Notes under the pieces: model-generated
Database searches by the model: none
Told to the model about the DNA's origin: nothing
Seen by the model: the letters and a program-made list of their open reading frames with translations, nothing else
Translations under genes and position numbers: made by a program
Shown here: one piece after another, positions 1 through 9,400 of the stretch
How the letters are laid out: each line of letters begins with the position of its first letter
How positions within the stretch are numbered: position 1 is the stretch's first letter
DNA from: a virus
Direction: 5' to 3' (one strand)
Length of the DNA stretch: 40,191 bases
Virus record (IMG/VR): IMGVR_UViG_3300046685_000090
Coordinates: 1-40,191 of that record

Positions 1-1
1 A

Positions 2-1651
2 TACATTGCATGGTATATAATGTTCAACAGTAACAGACAGGTTGCTATTGTGGCAGATAAACTTGAAACAGCACGTGATGAAATTATGAGTGATGTAGTT
101 TTATTCATTGAAAGTTGTCCGACTTGGCTGAAGCCAAAAACAGGTATGGTTGATGGTAAGAATTTAAAAGATACTCAGAAGGATAAAATTTATGACAATA
201 ATTCTCGTTTAGGTGCTTTCTCATCTAAAGGTCTTCGTGGTATGACACCTACTTTGATATTCTGGGATGAAACTGCATGGACAGAAAAGGGAGATAAATT
301 CTGGACCGCAGCAAGACCTACATTAGGTACTGGTGGTGGTGCTATCATGGTTTCAACACCTTCGGGTCTTGATGCAGTTTTCTACAAACATTTTGATGGT
401 GCTCGTAGGGGAGAAAACAACTTTAAGGCAGTTGAATTATGGTGGTATAATGACCCAAGATATAATAAGGGTCTTGAGTGGGTGAAGAATAAAGGCAAGG
501 AAAATGAGATTCGTATAACTGACGAAAATTGGGATGCTGAGAAACGTAGTAAAATGGTTGAAGAATTCTGGGAAGCAAGTTCTCCTTGGTTTGAAGAACA
601 AGTAAGGGATGCTAACGGTGATATGCGTAAAATCAGTCAAGAATTACTTTGTTCTTTCTTAGGGTCTGGTGATAACTTTATTGCTGAAGAATATCTTTTA
701 CGTATTCAAGAACATGAAGTTCTGGTTCCAATCAAACAGGAATATATGGATATGAATTTTTGGGTTTGGGAAGACCCAATTCCTGGCGAAGATTACATAA
801 TGGGAATTGATGCTTCTCCGGGACACGGTGAAGACAGTTCAACGATTAACGTTTTAAAGGTCAAGCAAATAATTGAAGAAAAACTTATTACCAAAGGCGA
901 GAAAGTTAAAAAGACTAAAATACGGAGAAATAGGGTTTATCAAGTTGCTGAATATATGGGCAAAATAGTACCACAAGTACTTGCTGAAGTAGCATACCAA
1001 TTTGCAAGAAGATATAATAATGCTTATGTTGTTGTTGATATCACAGGTGGTTATGGCGTTCAGACCGTTGAAAAATTATTGGAATATGGATATGAAAATG
1101 TTCATTATGCTGAAGTAACGCATAAGCCATCAAGAGATAGATTACAGGGATATATTAAGAAGGGTCAAAAAGCAATGGCAGACGGATTGATTATTAATGT
1201 TGATTTAATTCCCGGATTTTTTGTTGGTGGTAATCGTTCATCAGTAGTGCTTGAAATGCAAAGAGCGATACATATGGAAGACGTGATTATTAGGTCAGTC
1301 AGATTACTCAATGAACTTAAAACCTTCGTCACAGTGCCCGGTAATAGGGTTGCAGACCATAAACGTTCATTCCACGATGATAGTATCATGGGATTATCGA
1401 TTGCCTTATATGTTTTAAACTATGATATGGCAAGATATAAACAAAGTAAGGGTATTACAGAAAAAATGCTTAATGCAATTATGACCGTAAATGATTTCGC
1501 TGAAATGGATAAAAGAATGAATAGCGGAAATACTAATACTAATATTTTCAAGAATAAACCCATGATTTCACCTAATAGCACTAATCCAATGAATCCATAC
1601 ATGGTAAATGCGTGGCTATTTGATGGAATTAAAGATAAAAACAAAAGATAG
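2..1651 (+). CDS. Phage terminase large subunit, 5'-truncated (T4 gp17-like)
   Basis: This is the DNA-packaging motor: an ATPase that drives DNA through the portal, plus a nuclease that cuts the concatemer. The frame is open to the left edge of the window, so the N-terminus with Walker A is missing. The visible part starts in the T4 gp17-type segment 'WYIMFNSNRQVAIVADK'. Walker B is LIFWDETAW (about nt 255-282), followed by the coupling motif 'VSTPSGLD'. The C-terminal RNase H-like nuclease shows its acidic residues in 'GIDASPGHGED', 'VVVDITGGYG' and 'FHDDSIMG'. The portal gene follows on the same strand, as in T4. Family assignment is firm. The true start lies outside the window; the first internal ATG, at nt 20, should not be taken as the start. 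Confidence 0.94.
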   Translation, partial: YIAWYIMFNSNRQVAIVADKLETARDEIMSDVVLFIESCPTWLKPKTGMVDGKNLKDTQKDKIYDNNSRLGAFSSKGLRGMTPTLIFWDETAWTEKGDKFWTAARPTLGTGGGAIMVSTPSGLDAVFYKHFDGARRGENNFKAVELWWYNDPRYNKGLEWVKNKGKENEIRITDENWDAEKRSKMVEEFWEASSPWFEEQVRDANGDMRKISQELLCSFLGSGDNFIAEEYLLRIQEHEVLVPIKQEYMDMNFWVWEDPIPGEDYIMGIDASPGHGEDSSTINVLKVKQIIEEKLITKGEKVKKTKIRRNRVYQVAEYMGKIVPQVLAEVAYQFARRYNNAYVVVDITGGYGVQTVEKLLEYGYENVHYAEVTHKPSRDRLQGYIKKGQKAMADGLIINVDLIPGFFVGGNRSSVVLEMQRAIHMEDVIIRSVRLLNELKTFVTVPGNRVADHKRSFHDDSIMGLSIALYVLNYDMARYKQSKGITEKMLNAIMTVNDFAEMDKRMNSGNTNTNIFKNKPMISPNSTNPMNPYMVNAWLFDGIKDKNKR

Positions 1652-1655
1652 AATG

Positions 1656-1662
1656 TATTTAT
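1656..1662 (+). promoter_or_regulatory. Late-type motif TATTTAT (distal copy before portal)
   Basis: The sequence ATGTATTTATAACT lies just after the terL stop codon and matches the motif found upstream of most structural genes here. It is one of two copies before the portal gene. A promoter role is inferred. Confidence 0.4.
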
Positions 1663-1691
1663 AACTACATGACTTTTGCTAAAAATCATAG

Positions 1692-1698
1692 TATTTAT
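1692..1698 (+). promoter_or_regulatory. Late-type motif AGTATTTATA before portal
   Basis: ATAGTATTTATAAAA is centred about 28 nt upstream of the portal ATG. The leader after it is A/T only and has no Shine-Dalgarno sequence, as expected in Bacteroidota. A late-promoter role is inferred from recurrence of the motif before structural genes. Confidence 0.6.
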
Positions 1699-1722
1699 AA
1701 AAAACTATAATAAATTATAAAA

Positions 1723-3783
1723 ATGGCTGATGAGAAACAAAATAAATTAACAATATACCAGCAACTTAATGGATTGTTAAACCTTGATGGTATGGGTTTT
1801 ACTGATGGAATGCCCATGTCTTCGACTGCAAGTGTTGGTACATCTGTTGCTCCACCAAGAGAAACCAAGATAATTATTAAGGGTAATACTCCCGAAGAAA
1901 TTCATCAGAAAGGTTTGGAATTGGAGCAGAAAAAAGAACTTCAAAGCAAATTCTTTCGTACAACTGACAGAGGCTTTCAAAAGGCACTTCAATATGAAGC
2001 AGCCAGACTTCCTGCATATATTGATTATGAAGGTATGGAATATTACCCAATTATTAGTAGTGCATTGGACCTTTTTATGGAAGAAGCAACAACAATTGGC
2101 TTAAACGGTAAAATGTTAAACATTTATTCCAACAAAGAACGTGTTAAGTATTTACTTGAAGAATTCTTTTATGATATTGTTAATGTGAATGTTAACTTAC
2201 CTTTTTGGGTAAGAAACCTATGTAAGTACGGTGATAATTTCGTATTGCTTTACGGTGAACGTAAAAAGGGTATTACTCACGTAAAACAAATGGTAAATTA
2301 TGAAATTGAAAGATTTGAAAGAATACAAAACGGTAAGCCTTTAGTAAAATTTAAAGAAAGAATGACGGGTGACGAATTCAACGTATTTGAAATTGCCCAT
2401 TTCAGATTATTGGGTGACGACAAATACTTACCATATGGTTCATCAATTCTTAATAAAGTTCGTAGAGTTTTCAGACAATTAGTTATGGCTGAAGATGCTA
2501 TGTTAACTTATCGTATTATCCGTGCAGGAGAAAAGAAAGTATTCAAAATTGACGTAGGTAATATTGACGAAGACGATATTGAAAACTATATCTATAAGGT
2601 AGCAACGAAATTCAAAAAGACCGCACAAGTGCAACCAAATGATGGACAAATTGATTATCGTTTCAACATACTTGGTAATGACGAAGATTATTTTCTTCCA
2701 GTAAGAAATGCAAATACACAAACAGGTATTGAAACTCTTCCGGGTGCAAGTAACTTGGATGCTATTCAAGACATTGAATATCTTCGTGATAATTTGTTTG
2801 TTGGACTTGGTGTTCCTAAACCTTTCTTAAGTTTTCAAGATGCTGCAGGTGCAGGTAAAAATATGGCACAATACGATATCAGATTTTCTAAGAAAGTCAA
2901 TCGTATTCAACAGGCAATAATTCAGGAACTCAATAAAATGGCAATGATTCACCTATACCTTTTAGGTTATACTGGTGATGATTTGAAAGACTTTACACTT
3001 ACTCTTACCAATCCTTCAACTCAGCAAGAATTACTTAAGTCTGAATTGATGCGTGATAAAGCACAAACTTATACTGAGTTAACACGTGCAGAATCTGGTA
3101 TTGCTGCTATGTCACACACAACAGCTAAGCGAGTATTATTCAATATGAGCGATAGAGAAATTGTTGAAGACTTGAAACAGCAGAAGATGGAAAAAGCAAT
3201 TATGCAAGAACTTCAAGATGCTCCTGTTCTTATTAAGAAAACCGGATTATTTGCAGATATTGATAAGAGATATGGTGAAGCAAATGCTGCACTTGGTGCT
3301 CCAAGCGGTGGTACTGAACAAGGTGGAATGCCACCTGCAGGTGGTGCAGGCGGTGGAATGCCACCCACAGGCGGTGCAGGCGGTCCGGGTGCACCAGCAC
3401 CAATTCCGGGATTACCAAATCAATCTCCTGCAGAACTTCCACCAATTGAAGCGCAAGAAAATGTTCGTGGAAGAAAAGTATTGAGTGAAGAAGAATATAA
3501 TACTCGGGTTGAAAAACTTGTATTTGGTAGCACTCAGCAACCCGATACAAAAAAAGAAGCTAAACATAAAAAGGTTATACATGAAAATACTGTTAAAAAT
3601 AATGAATTGAATGACCGTGCAATGAGAATGGCAAATGAAATTGATAGTCTTTTGAAAGAAGGCGAAAATTTTAATACTCAGCAGAAAATCGTTGAAACAG
3701 ATGACGTTAACCTTGAAGATTTGGGTGACATTGATGAATTAAGTGTTTCTGGTCCTACTGAAGGTGGTGGTACAGTAATTTAA
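1723..3783 (+). CDS. Portal (head-tail vertex) protein, T4 gp20-like
   Basis: This 686-aa protein should form the dodecameric ring at the capsid vertex through which terminase packages DNA and to which the neck attaches. It has the gp20-type core: the wing/stem region around 'FWVRNLCKYGDNFVLLYGERKKG', 'YLPYGSSILNKVRRVFRQLVMAEDAMLTYRI', and the later 'DIEYLRDNLFVGLGVPKPFLSF'. It is longer than T4 gp20 (524 aa). The extra length is a low-complexity C-terminal tail (about residues 520-686) with Gly/Pro/Met repeats followed by an acidic segment. It follows terL after 71 nt carrying two late-type motifs. The first ATG after these motifs is the natural start. Confidence 0.93.
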   Translation: MADEKQNKLTIYQQLNGLLNLDGMGFTDGMPMSSTASVGTSVAPPRETKIIIKGNTPEEIHQKGLELEQKKELQSKFFRTTDRGFQKALQYEAARLPAYIDYEGMEYYPIISSALDLFMEEATTIGLNGKMLNIYSNKERVKYLLEEFFYDIVNVNVNLPFWVRNLCKYGDNFVLLYGERKKGITHVKQMVNYEIERFERIQNGKPLVKFKERMTGDEFNVFEIAHFRLLGDDKYLPYGSSILNKVRRVFRQLVMAEDAMLTYRIIRAGEKKVFKIDVGNIDEDDIENYIYKVATKFKKTAQVQPNDGQIDYRFNILGNDEDYFLPVRNANTQTGIETLPGASNLDAIQDIEYLRDNLFVGLGVPKPFLSFQDAAGAGKNMAQYDIRFSKKVNRIQQAIIQELNKMAMIHLYLLGYTGDDLKDFTLTLTNPSTQQELLKSELMRDKAQTYTELTRAESGIAAMSHTTAKRVLFNMSDREIVEDLKQQKMEKAIMQELQDAPVLIKKTGLFADIDKRYGEANAALGAPSGGTEQGGMPPAGGAGGGMPPTGGAGGPGAPAPIPGLPNQSPAELPPIEAQENVRGRKVLSEEEYNTRVEKLVFGSTQQPDTKKEAKHKKVIHENTVKNNELNDRAMRMANEIDSLLKEGENFNTQQKIVETDDVNLEDLGDIDELSVSGPTEGGGTVI
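3322..3381 (+). repeat. Two tandem 30-bp repeats in the portal C-terminal tail
   Basis: Two consecutive 30-bp units (3322-3351 and 3352-3381) each encode GGMPP-x-GGAG. They differ at only a few positions and keep the frame. They form a flexible Gly/Pro-rich linker beyond the conserved portal core. Confidence 0.85.
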
Positions 3784-3819
3784 GTATGGACAAAAATAAT
3801 CATTTAGAGTAAATTATAG

Positions 3820-3826
3820 TATTTAT
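3820..3826 (+). promoter_or_regulatory. Late-type motif AGTATTTATAA
   Basis: ATAGTATTTATAATA lies about 21 nt before the ATG at 3848. It is the same motif and orientation as before the portal gene, so the gene downstream probably has its own late transcript start. Confidence 0.55.
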
Positions 3827-3847
3827 AATAAATCGAACAAAATAATT

Positions 3848-4654
3848 ATGAAAAACACTAACATAGGAATAGCCAATTTAGTAGTTTCAAACAAATTAAG
3901 GGATTCTTATTTTAACAACAGTCTTATTGAGGAATCCAAAAAAATAACAACTGATTTTTTTGAAGTTGTTAAAAGTTCGCCTATTTTACAGTTAGAGTTT
4001 AAAGTTTTCAATAATTTAGAAAATAAAACCATTGAAAATGATTTAGCGGCAACACGCTATATTGACAGTAATATAAAATTGTTCGAAGTATATACTATTG
4101 ATGAAATAGATAAAGAACGTCTGAAATTAAATGAATTTTTGAAGGGTGGAAGCATGGTTCTTGATGGTATGCCGTCTGAACTCGAAAGAGGATTATTATA
4201 TAATGCTATTGATACTCTTATATGCGAATCGCTTAATGATTGCGATAAAATCGATGTTGATGCAATGCATGAGTCATTTGATTTGGTTCTCAATCACATA
4301 AAAACACCTAAAACACAAGCATTAACTGAAAACATGGAAGTGAAGGATGTTAATGAAGATGTTATTGAAATTGCAATTAATAAATTCAACGATAAATATG
4401 AATCGCTCAATGAATCCGACAAGATATTATTAAAAAAACTCATTAAAGCCGATAAAAAGGAAAAAACAACAATTCTTGAAGAATATAAAACAGAATGCTT
4501 GGCAATACTTGAAGGCGTTGGTAATGATGATGCTGAAGAAAAAAAACTTAAAATTGCTAATGCGATTCGTAAAATAAAAGAAATGAAATACAACAAGAAT
4601 ACCATTAATGATGATATTATTGGTTTACATGAATTTAAAAAGGAATTGTTATAA
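3848..4654 (+). CDS. Unknown acidic, probably alpha-helical protein after portal
   Basis: I do not recognise this 268-aa protein. It is rich in Glu, Asp, Lys and Asn, has no signal peptide or membrane segment, and looks largely helical. The C-terminal half (about residues 165-268) is highly charged and coiled-coil-like. It has its own late-type motif upstream and a strong terminator right after its stop. In T4 the region after the portal gene carries small prohead-core genes (gp67/gp68), so a role in head assembly is a reasonable guess from position only. It could equally be another virion or assembly component. Confidence 0.75.
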   Translation: MKNTNIGIANLVVSNKLRDSYFNNSLIEESKKITTDFFEVVKSSPILQLEFKVFNNLENKTIENDLAATRYIDSNIKLFEVYTIDEIDKERLKLNEFLKGGSMVLDGMPSELERGLLYNAIDTLICESLNDCDKIDVDAMHESFDLVLNHIKTPKTQALTENMEVKDVNEDVIEIAINKFNDKYESLNESDKILLKKLIKADKKEKTTILEEYKTECLAILEGVGNDDAEEKKLKIANAIRKIKEMKYNKNTINDDIIGLHEFKKELL

Positions 4655-4663
4655 ATAATGAAA

Positions 4664-4687
4664 GGGCATCGAAAGATGCCTTTTTTG
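4664..4687 (+). terminator. Rho-independent terminator closing the terL-portal block
   Basis: A perfect 6-bp stem GGCATC/GATGCC with a GAAA tetraloop is followed by six Ts. It starts 9 nt after the stop of the upstream gene and lies just outside the stop of the convergent hydrolase gene. Confidence 0.9.
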
Positions 4688-6430
4688 TTATAGTGATTTT
4701 AACATTGCAATTAATTCGGGTTGCGGTTGACAGTCGGATTTGCTTGGTAGATAACTAACATGTGTCCAAATGCCCGATTTTTGAGCGTATGCATCGTGTT
4801 CCGCAGTCCAAATGCCTGGAACAATATCTTTACCCCACATATCTACATTATCGCTGGAATATATATCATTAACATAACCTAAAGGTATTTTAGTCCACAC
4901 TGAACTTATCGCATAGATTAAGGTTTTGAGTGCCCCAATTTGTTCGGGTGTATATTTTTCAAAACCATAGAACCCATGATATCCTTTAGAATATTGTGGT
5001 GCTGTGTATTGAATAACATTGGTGATTGGCTTATTTCTTGTATCGGCAACAGTATTACTGTTTTGTACTGGAGGATACCAATATCCATCAGAATAAACTA
5101 AACCGCCCCAACTATCAATTTCAATTCCAATTGATTCACTATTTAATTTTTCATTATCTATTCCAGCAGTACCATATTCAGTTAATAACTTATCTGTTAT
5201 TCCTAAATGATATGCCCAATAATTGGTTGAAAACAGTTGAAGTATTTCGCCACGTCTTGTAATAATAAATGATACGGCAACCTTATCCGAATTTTTTTCC
5301 CACCATAATATGTCTTGCGCTGAACCATCACCACTTGCAGTATGATGCAATACGATTTGTTTCTTTTCGGTAGAAGTTTGATAATATCTATTTGAGGGAT
5401 AGTAAATATATCTATAGTCTTTTACAGAATTAGATAAATATTCTGCAACTTTATCGTTTGGAAATTTTGGGTCTAAATTGAAATTAGCGGATTCAGCTAC
5501 ATTTGCACCAAATGCATCAAAGGGTTTTGTTAATTTAAGATTTTTGGGATTAGAAACAATAGTATTTCCTTTTGTTATATCAGGATATTTTATTTCATTA
5601 TATCCAAAACATTTGCCCTTTAATTTATAACCTGTTGGCAATCCTTTTGTTTCGAGAAAATTGTCTTGGTCGCCTAACACACCAAAAACTTTTAATGCAT
5701 AATCAAGACCAGATTTTTGATAATCGGGGTTGCCTTTATTTGCATTATTACATCTTTGAATTGATTTAGTGTATGTGTTTGACATATATAAACCTCTGTT
5801 ATAACAAAATAGTGTTGTGCTTGTTAAAGAATCGCTTTTATTTGCTATGTCTTTCATGTATCGGCATTGTGCCTTTATCATTAATTCCGGATTATCAATA
5901 ATATTCTGATGAAGAATAGGTCTATTATGCCTTGCATTTATAAATGTACTGCTTCTGACATGATATGAATCCTTGTTTCTATTTTCATCTAACCCATCAA
6001 TTAATGTTGCTATTTCAGGTGGAGTCATTTTTGCTGTACTTCCGTCATTTTCAACAACAATTCCAAAAAAAGTGGACATTTCAAATTGATTTATTCCTGA
6101 TGCGGCACTGTCACCGCCAGAATATGTCCACATAACATATTTAGATTCTATATATGCTTGTGCAGCGATAACATTTGCATCCATTTTATACATTTCGCCA
6201 TATTTATTGAACCAAGCAATTAGTGCATTTGCAAGCATTTCACCTGTAGTTACTAAAGTACCGCCATAGGTAAAATTAGCTGTCCATGTTTGGTCAACTA
6301 ATGGTGGACCAGTATATGGCATCGGATATTTATTTTTACCCGAAAGTAATTTTGCGCCACCAGTTTTACTGTCTGTACAAACTGCACGAATAAACGCTTC
6401 GCCTTCTTCTGTTATTGATACATATGCCAT
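4688..6430 (-). CDS. Tail-associated cell-wall hydrolase: lysozyme-like plus amidase_2 domains
   Basis: This is a two-domain peptidoglycan hydrolase of about 580 aa. The N-terminal part has a lytic-transglycosylase/lysozyme-like segment (around residues 75-190: 'VIAAQAYIESKY' with a candidate catalytic Glu, then 'SAASGINQFEMSTFFG'). The C-terminal part has an N-acetylmuramoyl-L-alanine amidase type 2 fold: 'IVLHHTASG' and 'WAYHLGI' carry Zn-ligand-type histidines, followed by 'SIGIEIDSWGG' and a T7-lysozyme-like end 'KSDCQPQP'. I chose the start 'MAYVSITEEG', whose ATG lies 1 nt after the stop of the hub gene; a longer frame would extend upstream into that gene. The tight coupling to the hub gene suggests a virion-carried hydrolase acting at DNA entry rather than, or as well as, an endolysin. 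No signal peptide is visible. Confidence 0.85.
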   Translation of the reverse strand: MAYVSITEEGEAFIRAVCTDSKTGGAKLLSGKNKYPMPYTGPPLVDQTWTANFTYGGTLVTTGEMLANALIAWFNKYGEMYKMDANVIAAQAYIESKYVMWTYSGGDSAASGINQFEMSTFFGIVVENDGSTAKMTPPEIATLIDGLDENRNKDSYHVRSSTFINARHNRPILHQNIIDNPELMIKAQCRYMKDIANKSDSLTSTTLFCYNRGLYMSNTYTKSIQRCNNANKGNPDYQKSGLDYALKVFGVLGDQDNFLETKGLPTGYKLKGKCFGYNEIKYPDITKGNTIVSNPKNLKLTKPFDAFGANVAESANFNLDPKFPNDKVAEYLSNSVKDYRYIYYPSNRYYQTSTEKKQIVLHHTASGDGSAQDILWWEKNSDKVAVSFIITRRGEILQLFSTNYWAYHLGITDKLLTEYGTAGIDNEKLNSESIGIEIDSWGGLVYSDGYWYPPVQNSNTVADTRNKPITNVIQYTAPQYSKGYHGFYGFEKYTPEQIGALKTLIYAISSVWTKIPLGYVNDIYSSDNVDMWGKDIVPGIWTAEHDAYAQKSGIWTHVSYLPSKSDCQPQPELIAMLKSL

Positions 6431-6431
6431 A

Positions 6432-9400
6432 TTATTGGATTTTAAATGTATATAATGAATTAAATTGTGATAGTGGCGGGTTGCCCAAAGCACCTACACC
6501 AATTGTAACTTCATTTGCCGATGCCATTGCCACATTAGTATCATTCGTATTTCCACCTTCGAAACCTACAATAGAAGACGATTGCAATACTCTTGGAACT
6601 GGGTATTTTAATATTTTAGTGCCAGTAAAACTTGTGGTCATTTTATTTGGTTCAACATTATGTTCAACGCCTAAAATAATGTATGCGCCATTATACATTG
6701 GAATGTTTTCCAATTGAAAATATTGCGTTGGCTGAATCATCATATTTCCTAATCCTAATACGGTTGCCCTATATGACCTGTTTTCGTATAAGTTATATAA
6801 GTTCTGCCCTTTTGGTGGTGGTGCATTTAATTTATTATCACCCGCCAATCTTGACAATATTTGCAAAGATTCATTGGTTTCTGGATATTCCTTACTGTCT
6901 ATTTTTATGTCCTTGAACATAGATTGTGCCTGTGTACCAAATTTAACCCTAAATGCCCTTACTTCTCTATATGGAAATTCTGAATTTTTTGCCGTTTGAT
7001 TATCATCCGTTGGAATTGCTTCACATTCTTGAAGTGAAAAATCGGGCACTCCCGGTGTACTGATTTCAAGAATACCGTCATCAACAAAATTACCACCCAT
7101 ATTTCCAATACCTGTTGGATAACTTGACGAACCACCAATATACATGCAAACGAATGCAGGACTTGAAGTTATGTCCATTTGAGTGTCGATTTTAAATGAT
7201 TCTTCCCAACCCTTATTTTCAAATTTCATGAAATTTTGCAATGGAAAGAACTCAAAGCCGTTCATGGACAATATTTGAGACAATACGCTAAATATTGATA
7301 CGTCAGGATTATCCATTAAATCAATTAACATTTCTGGATTGATAATTGTATTTCCAATTGGGTTCATTGCCCTATCGACAAAAACAAATGCATCTATTAA
7401 TGTTCGATTGTTTGTTGCGGTTAAATTTTCACTAATATCAAGCGGATATCCAAGATTTTTATTGTTTTTATTGGGAGATGTGAGCCATTTATCATTAATG
7501 TTTTTAAACGAATAATATGTTTGTGTGATAATGTCTTCATCACCAGTCATTTTTTTATTTTCTTCTTCCTTATTAGCAATTTTAGTTTGTTGTGCTTGAA
7601 TATCAATTGCTAAATTTTCAAATAATCCCTTAAAATAATTTCTATTAACCGCATTTTTATTTACATATTTTTTGATACCATTAATGGCACCAGTATTAAT
7701 TGTATCAATAGATTCATAACCTATTTCTGTATTGGTCCAAGGCAAGAATGTTAATTGATTGTAATTGATTATGTTGTTTTTTGCTGAAGTGTCCACATTA
7801 ATTAACAATGGTTGTAGCACTACATTGAAGGCTTTTCCGTTGCTCGCATTTAACATACTTTCGTAATACTTTGCTTTTAATTTAATTCGTTCAGATTCAC
7901 TTTTTGCATTTTTTGATGCTAATTGTGCTCCAGCATATAACGTTCTTAATTGTAATATAATGTTAGAAAATGGTTTACCAAGTTGACCATTACTTCCATA
8001 GAATTTTTCGAATTCAATTTTAAATAATGCTTTATCTTTTTCAGCCAAACCATTATTTATGTCAACCATATCCGCAAACACAAAAACACCGCCACTATTT
8101 AGATTTTTGCCAGAACCACTTATAAAAAAATCATAAATGGTATTATATTCCGTAGTCCCGGAAATAACGTCAATCAAAGCACCAACATAAATAGGTAAGA
8201 ATGAGGGAACTTCAACTACAGCAGGGTCATTAAAAATATATCTGCTTAAAAAGTGCGGATAAACATTAAATGGACTTAAAGTAGTTCCAAAATTTGATGC
8301 CAGCACTAATGCGCTTAATCTTGGATTAAATTTGGAATTATATTCAGCAGGTTTACTTGGGTCAGTGTAGCCACTTATTATTTCAGCCAAAATTTCAGTG
8401 TCATGTTCAGATAATTGACTAATCCATGTTTCAGAAACGTCACCAAACATTTCTAATTTTTCGACTTCAGGTATTGCATTTGCACCCACCAATGGAAAAG
8501 CAGTATTGCCAAAATTTTTGCTTATTGTAAAATCAATAAATTTTTTTCTGTTTATTTTGGTTGTATTAGTACCAAAAAATTGAAATAAAAGGGCAGTTGT
8601 TGGTTCTGCGTATTGAAGTTGATTATTTGTGGCATTATAAAATTTTATTTCATAATCGTCATAATTAGATTTGGGTGTTGCTGGAATAATTTTTATTGTT
8701 CCTTGCTTAGCAATAAAGCGTGATTGAGAATTAGTACCTTCACTATTAAAGCCACTACCACTTGGACTACTATCTTTAATCAAAAAGACATTTTCTTGAG
8801 TAAATCCATATAAACTTTCAAGTACTTTACCATTCCAAAATTCTTTCCATTTGGTTCTTTTGACATTTTTCTGAAAATTATCAATTGGGTTATTGCCGCC
8901 TTCTGAAGTTTGAAGAGAAATGTCTTCATTATACATGGAAAAACCCTCATATTGTGAATTTTTCTTATTTGTATATACATTAATACCGCCATTCGAAATT
9001 TTGAAAAATGGTTGTTCTGCCTCAGTGAAAGAATATAGGTCGGGGATATTATCTTTTACATATGCATAAAAATCTTCTATATTATTTTCAGTTCCATAGT
9101 GTTTAGCAGCAGTGAGTAGAAGATTAGCAAATTCTTTATTTGTTATTGAAGATGCTAAGTTAATTGATTCTGACTGGCTGAACATGCTGACCAATTCTTT
9201 TTGACCTTTTTCGGTACTATAAAAGCCTTCGGCAAATGAATTTTGTGAAAGAATATAAAATCTCGTTATTAGTTTTGTAAAAACCTGTTTTAACCTTGGT
9301 TCTGTTGACAAATTGATTGGTTGCGATGTTGAGCCACCGTCAGAGTTGTCAACGCCATAATAGGGAGTTTCCAAATTAATGCTGGCGAGTTTTGAATCAA

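Noticed and set aside
3218-3550. Open frames on both strands over the portal C-terminal repeats
   Set aside because: They arise from the low-complexity repeat region. Translations are His/Gln/Val-rich with no known pattern, and the portal frame explains the DNA.
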